NCBI GenBank assembly: GCA_018417955.1
Contig: JACTVC010000004.1
Span: 2,170,001-2,234,000 of the forward strand
Direction of reading: 5' to 3'
Origin: Laccaria trichodermophora
Taxonomy: Eukaryota > Basidiomycota > Agaricomycetes > Agaricales > Hydnangiaceae
DNA length: 64,000 nt
Part shown: one piece after another, positions 60,340-64,000 of the stretch
Layout: each line of letters starts with the position of its first letter
Numbering within the stretch: position 1 is the first letter of the stretch
Notes under the pieces: generated by a model
Database searches by the model: none
What the model saw: the letters and a program-made list of their open reading frames with translations, nothing else
What the model was told of the DNA's origin: nothing
Made by a program: the position numbers and the translations under genes

Positions 60340-62469
60340 ATGGCCTTCAAACTTGGGGTACTCGCTTTCAATTGGCGGCTATTTTCGGCCACTAAATCAC
60401 TAATCTCCGGCACGAACAAGTGGCAAAGTGGCAAGGGTTTTATTACGATGGTGGGTGATACAATAAAATTGGTAAGCAGCCCTGAAATGCTTGACCAATA
60501 TGACAACTGCATGGCAGACCTCGAGGCGATGGAAAGGCATTACAAAAGAGCCAGGATTCTGACCAACACACGCCCCCTCCTTGGACAAGAATTATGCACC
60601 AGCTTTTGCCCACATTGCCTTCTACTCCATCGCCATCCTTTCCCCCGTCGACTGCTCCTCATGGGAATCCTAGCGGCCATTATGGTCCCACATGTACCTT
60701 TCGCAACCCAACAGGGTCGGTGCCAGGGGACTCTTTGCCCATAGTCGTGTCCTCTGACGAAGAAGAGAGCAGCAGCGAACTTGGTGAGAAAACAAGGCCC
60801 TGAAAGCCATTCAATGAATCTAACTACTGCATAGGGAATGGACCAATCATTTCCAAGGAGCTTGTCAAGACCACCACGGAAACCATTGTCGTTCAGGAAC
60901 TTGGCAGTTCTGAGAGGCAAGTCACCACCACCACCACCACCATTGTCAGCCCTCGCTCGAAAAGCCACACCCACGCTGGAGGCACGTGACGACGTGGACG
61001 AGATTTGCGAAATGTGGACAACCCCAACATTGTTCCCCCCGGCCTTCAATCAGTTGCCCAGAGCTCCAGGGTTGCTCGATCTGCCCCAACTTCTCCTGTG
61101 CGCGCCCCTTCAACCCCTCGACGCACCGCTCAAGCACAATCTAATACTGCTCCCCTTGCTCCCCAAACATCCGGTCTGACCCCCAGATCTTCACCTGCAC
61201 CCTCACAAGCGGCGGCATCCTGTCACACCTCTCCTGGTCCCCAGCCATCCATGCAAGGGACTAGGCTTTTTATAGGCATTCCTTCCCCAGAAGATCTGCG
61301 TAATCTCGAATCCTCATTCCAGGGTGCCCGCGCATTCTACACTGTCACCAGGGGTCGAAAAGTTGGAATTTTTATTCATTGGTATGTTGTTGCTCCTTTC
61401 TCATCTGATATATGCCTGACGTTATGGTCCAGGCCTGTTGCTGAGGCGACTGGTAGCTGCCAATTACATGATGTAGTTATGGCAGCTGCCATAAAAAAAC
61501 TTGATCAGCTACCGTGAATGAATGAAATGCAAAGTTTTCATTCATTCACGGCACCTGTTTCATTTGAGATAATTTATTCTGTTTCATTCATTCCCGGCAA
61601 CTGTTTCATTTTTTTTCATTCATTGCCATGGAGAATGAAATCGTTTTTGTTTCATTCCATTTCATTTCAATCCTTTCTTCATTCCTACCAGGAAGAATGA
61701 AATTTATTCTGTTTCATTTATTCCTGGCAACTATTTCATTCTTTGTTTCATTTTTTGTTTCATTCTTACCATGGAATTTTTGTTTCATTCTTTATTTCAT
61801 TTTTGTTTCAATCTTTCAGGCAACAATTTCGATGTTTTAATACACACCTAAATAAGGAAATAATATACAATTATGCCTGATATGTGTTGTGCCCTACTGC
61901 AGTGATGTGGGAGGCCATATGGGAGTACTTTTGCATTTGAGGCTCAAATACATAACAAGATAGGCATACTGTTGCCAAATAAGGCACTTTAATATTTTAC
62001 ATCAATTACATAATAATTTTCCCAGCTCTAACAATAAAGGAATGAATGAAACAGTTGCCGTGGTGGAATGAAATGAAAAATGAAGTAATTTCTGTGAATC
62101 AATGAAATGAAATGAATGAAACAGTTGCCGTGAATCAATGAAACAGAATGAATCATTTTGAATGAAATGGGTGCCGTGAATCAATGAAATTTCATTTCAT
62201 TCCCTCACGGTAGCTGATCAAGTTTTGCCACGGCAGCTGCCATAAATACATCGATGTAGAGTGCACCTACTAGTGCTGAGGCCCAGGTTCGAAATCTCAA
62301 TCGACAGGGTGTTCTGCAGAAGTTCGACACTTTCCAGCAAGCATGGAACTGCTACTACGCTGCCTATAGTGAGGGTGTTGTGGAGGTGATCGGAATCCCC
62401 TCTGATGCTCAACGTGCTCGAGAATATCAGAGCCTTGAGGATCAATTTCGACTTGGTGTGGCTTTGTGA
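60340..62469 (+). pseudogene. Cauli_VI (RNase H1 N-terminal type) domain gene split by a TIR element
   Basis: Pro/Ser-rich front (60594 onward: MHQLLPTLPSTPSPSFPPS) and an acidic SSDEEESSSEL, then an intron. VKTTTETIVVQEL follows, a TGA at 60987-60989 after HAGGT, then a Pro/Ser/Thr-rich part. The domain begins ARAFYTVTRGRKVGIFIHW, followed by a GT-AG intron (61382-61432). After the insertion (61448-62273) it continues at 62283 as QVRNLNRQGVLQKFDTFQQ, then an AWNCYYAAY segment, and ends FRLGVAL. The GRKVGIF..W and Trp/Tyr pattern is that of the RNase H1 N-terminal (Cauli_VI) fold, which binds RNA-DNA or double-stranded RNA. Mushrooms carry many such cellular proteins. The upstream start is uncertain (60340 or 60454 in another frame). 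Confidence 0.7.
61448..62273. mobile_element. 826-bp TIR element with TTCATT arrays
   Basis: It is flanked by TGCTGAGGC at 61439-61447 and 62274-62282, an 8-9 bp duplication. Removing the insert rejoins the Cauli_VI frame in phase. The ends are imperfect inverted repeats of about 65 bp sharing GGCAGCTGCC and AAAACTTGATCAGCTACCGTGA. Inside are opposed arrays of TTTCATTCATTCC (61518-61830) and its inverse (62040-62200). No transposase. The duplication length suggests a MULE or hAT relative. Confidence 0.82.
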
Positions 62470-62494
62470 ATGGCAACATGATTTGTATAAGATA

Positions 62495-62772
62495 CCTGTC
62501 TAGCTCTGAGTGTTTTTTAACGGAAAAGTCCTTGACTTTGGCTCTGCATAGAAAAAGTCAACCCATAAAAAGGGTCCAAAATATCTGACTAAATTGCCTG
62601 ACTCAAGACTTTACATCCGCCGTCCTTTACTTTGGCTCTGCATATTGAAAGGGTCCCAAAGATCCGACTAAATCGCCTGACTCAAGACTTTACATCTGCC
62701 GTCCTTTACTTTGGCTCTGCATATTGAAAGGGTCCCAAAGATCCGACTAAATCGCCTGACTCAAGACTTTAC
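62495..62772. repeat. Tandem repeat of about 89 bp
   Basis: Two and a half to three units sharing CTGACTCAAGACTTTACATC and CCTTTACTTTGGCTCTGCATA, the first diverged. The array reaches the end of the next coding fragment. Confidence 0.85.
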
Positions 62773-63060
62773 AGCCTCCTGTATGGCCACTGCCGCCTCT
62801 GCCTCCTCTGCTTCTTGTATCTCTTGAGCATGACGCTGCAGCCATCTTTTCTGGTTAATTTGATCTTTATTTGCAGCTCGGTATTTTGCGGCCGCTGCTC
62901 GGTGAGTTGCACGTCTGGACCCTGCCTCCTCTGGCGTTTCATGAAGGAGGCGATGTGCTCTTAACCTGTTGGGAATAAAAAGGAACGTAAGCCAATTATT
63001 GGATCCTTCATCCTGTCTGCCACTGACTGCTGAGCTCGTAGTTGTGCCTTCTCTTTTCAA
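62770..63060 (-). pseudogene. Basic, Ala-rich coding fragment
   Basis: On the minus strand, after an acceptor CCCAACAG at about 62969, the frame reads LRAHRLLHETPEEAGSRRAT, HRAAAAKYRAANKDQINQKR and EIQEAEEAEAAVAIQEAV before stopping inside the tandem repeat. The pattern (AAxKYRxxNK..IxxKR) is a short basic helix seen in repeated mushroom gene families. No start is visible and the function is unknown. Confidence 0.4.
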
Positions 63061-63705
63061 CTCTCATGGTTTCTGGTTCCAACATGAGCGTCATCAAGGG
63101 GGAAAAGTGTGTTAACTGACTTGTAGTAGTATAGGGTATCACTAATTCGTTTGCGAATTATGTCCTTTGTCATTTTTTGGGCGCCTAGAAATTTCTTGGG
63201 GCTAAGTGGTTTAGGTCGAACATGTTCAAATATGTACTGCTTTAATACAAGATCGAGCCCTACATAGGGTTTTCGGCAGGGTTCCCCGGAAACATGTGCT
63301 CAAGTGATGAGACCAGAGCAAGGTCCCTGATTGTATAATTGCTGAAGGTTGTGGTGATTTTCCGAGCCTTTTGCGTGAATTTCTGAGCCTTTTGCGTGAA
63401 TTTCCGAGCCTTTTGCATGAATTTCCGAGCCTTTTGCATGATGATTCTAGCTGTTCTCCAAGCAGTACGCAAGAGGTGCCGTAAGGAGACAGGATTACAA
63501 CCATTAATGAGCAATGGATTCGAATTGACTTTTGAGTTGAACGACTATTTCGGAAGACTTGATGTTGTATTGCCTGCCATACCTGTTCATCTGAATGTGG
63601 TTTCCTAAAGGCATCAAATTCAATTTTTTAGAGCTCATTAAGCGTGTTTTATGAACAGTATTTTTTTCAAGGCAGATGTATTGGCATGGGATTTATGTAT
63701 ATACA
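63061..63705. other. Spacer with a 24-bp tandem repeat
   Basis: Four to five units of about 24 bp (GAGCCTTTTGC(G/A)TGAATTTC) lie at 63363-63440. They make an apparent KARKFTQKA frame on the minus strand that I do not regard as a gene. Nothing else is recognised. Confidence 0.5.
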
Positions 63706-64000
63706 TTAAAGCTCATTAAGTTGAGAAAAAAGAGACAACCCCATCGCCAACCTTTGCGATGCCTTCGCCCTCTCTGCTTCTAAGTCCAGGTCTGAAAGTT
63801 GATCAAAGAAATCATTCACCTTCTGAAAACCATAGTCAACCCATCGGATGGTAGCCCCAGCGGTGTACTGCGTAAACGAATAGCGTGTTTCTCCGGGCTG
63901 AATGGGGGTGTTGGAGTGAGTGACCACGGACGAAGGGAGGAGAATTGTCGAGCCTGGGGGGAATTCTATCACCGACTTAAGTTCCCAAAGCACCAAGTGT
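63706..64000 (-). CDS. C-terminus of a 2OG-Fe(II) oxygenase-like protein (partial)
   Basis: The frame enters from beyond the right edge and ends with LSLFSQLNEL at TGA/TAA near 63706. It reads LVLWELKSVIEFPPGSTILL, then SSVVTHSNTPIQPGETRYSF, then a WVDYGFQ segment. The double-stranded beta-helix pattern is visible: a His (in HSN) that would bind iron and, nine residues on, an Arg (in GETRYSF) that would bind 2-oxoglutarate. Related Agaricomycete proteins include the TET/JBP-like dioxygenases described next to KDZ transposons. Whether this is one of them, or a different 2OG enzyme, needs the missing N-terminal half. Confidence 0.55.
   Translation of the reverse strand, partial: HLVLWELKSVIEFPPGSTILLPSSVVTHSNTPIQPGETRYSFTQYTAGATIRWVDYGFQKVNDFFDQLSDLDLEAERAKASQRLAMGLSLFSQLNEL

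Overview
The window looks like a transposon-rich accessory region of a mushroom-forming basidiomycete (Agaricomycetes). Supporting signs are short introns of about 45-60 bp, an NB-ARC/TPR gene with a typical Agaricomycete N-terminus, an Spt5-like KOW protein, an F-box protein, RNase H1-N (Cauli_VI) and 2OG-oxygenase fragments, and a Ty3 chromovirus. No species can be named from the sequence.

1-19734: one Ty3/gypsy chromovirus (minus strand, 785-19729, 5-bp target duplication TTGGT, LTRs of 369 bp) inserted in a dispersed host repeat called family R here. The retroelement is itself interrupted twice. A 5.4-kb foldback element (9271-14711, arms of about 1.97 kb, 9-bp duplication GGTAATTCC) sits in gag. 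A 3.87-kb Tc1/mariner element (15581-19447, TA duplication) sits in the 5' LTR. The Tc1/mariner element carries an apparently intact 320-aa DD34E transposase and a second, convergent gene with a SAM-like C-terminus. Without the insertions the retroelement would be about 9.6 kb.

19735-28160: degenerate family R sequence (copies A and B) and gene-poor DNA. 28162-31178: a five-exon NB-ARC protein with nine near-identical 42-residue TPRs. 31179-36500: the best copy (C) of family R, a tRNA-Phe-like remnant and broken coding traces. 36753-37243: a hAT-type MITE.

37540-44851: three host-like genes: Spt5-like (minus), a WD40 protein with a C-terminal membrane segment (minus) and an F-box protein (plus). 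44900-46575: a satellite-rich relative of the foldback element. 46580-49720: a low-complexity gene, a 258-bp MITE and a third, broken WD40 relative.

49719-58799: a minisatellite-rich TIR element and its inverted, truncated second copy 5.7 kb away. Between them lie repeats, a small SAP-like gene with one stop, and a second WD40/membrane-anchor gene duplicated together with its spacer. 58800-64000: a gene truncated by the inverted arm, a Cauli_VI gene split by an 826-bp TIR element, tandem repeats and the C-terminus of a 2OG-Fe(II) oxygenase running off the edge.

A theme runs through the window. Nearly every premature stop I could place in an otherwise open frame is TGA in a position that CGA would fill. 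The two LTRs differ only by C/T transitions, five of six at CpG. This fits decay by methylated-CpG deamination.
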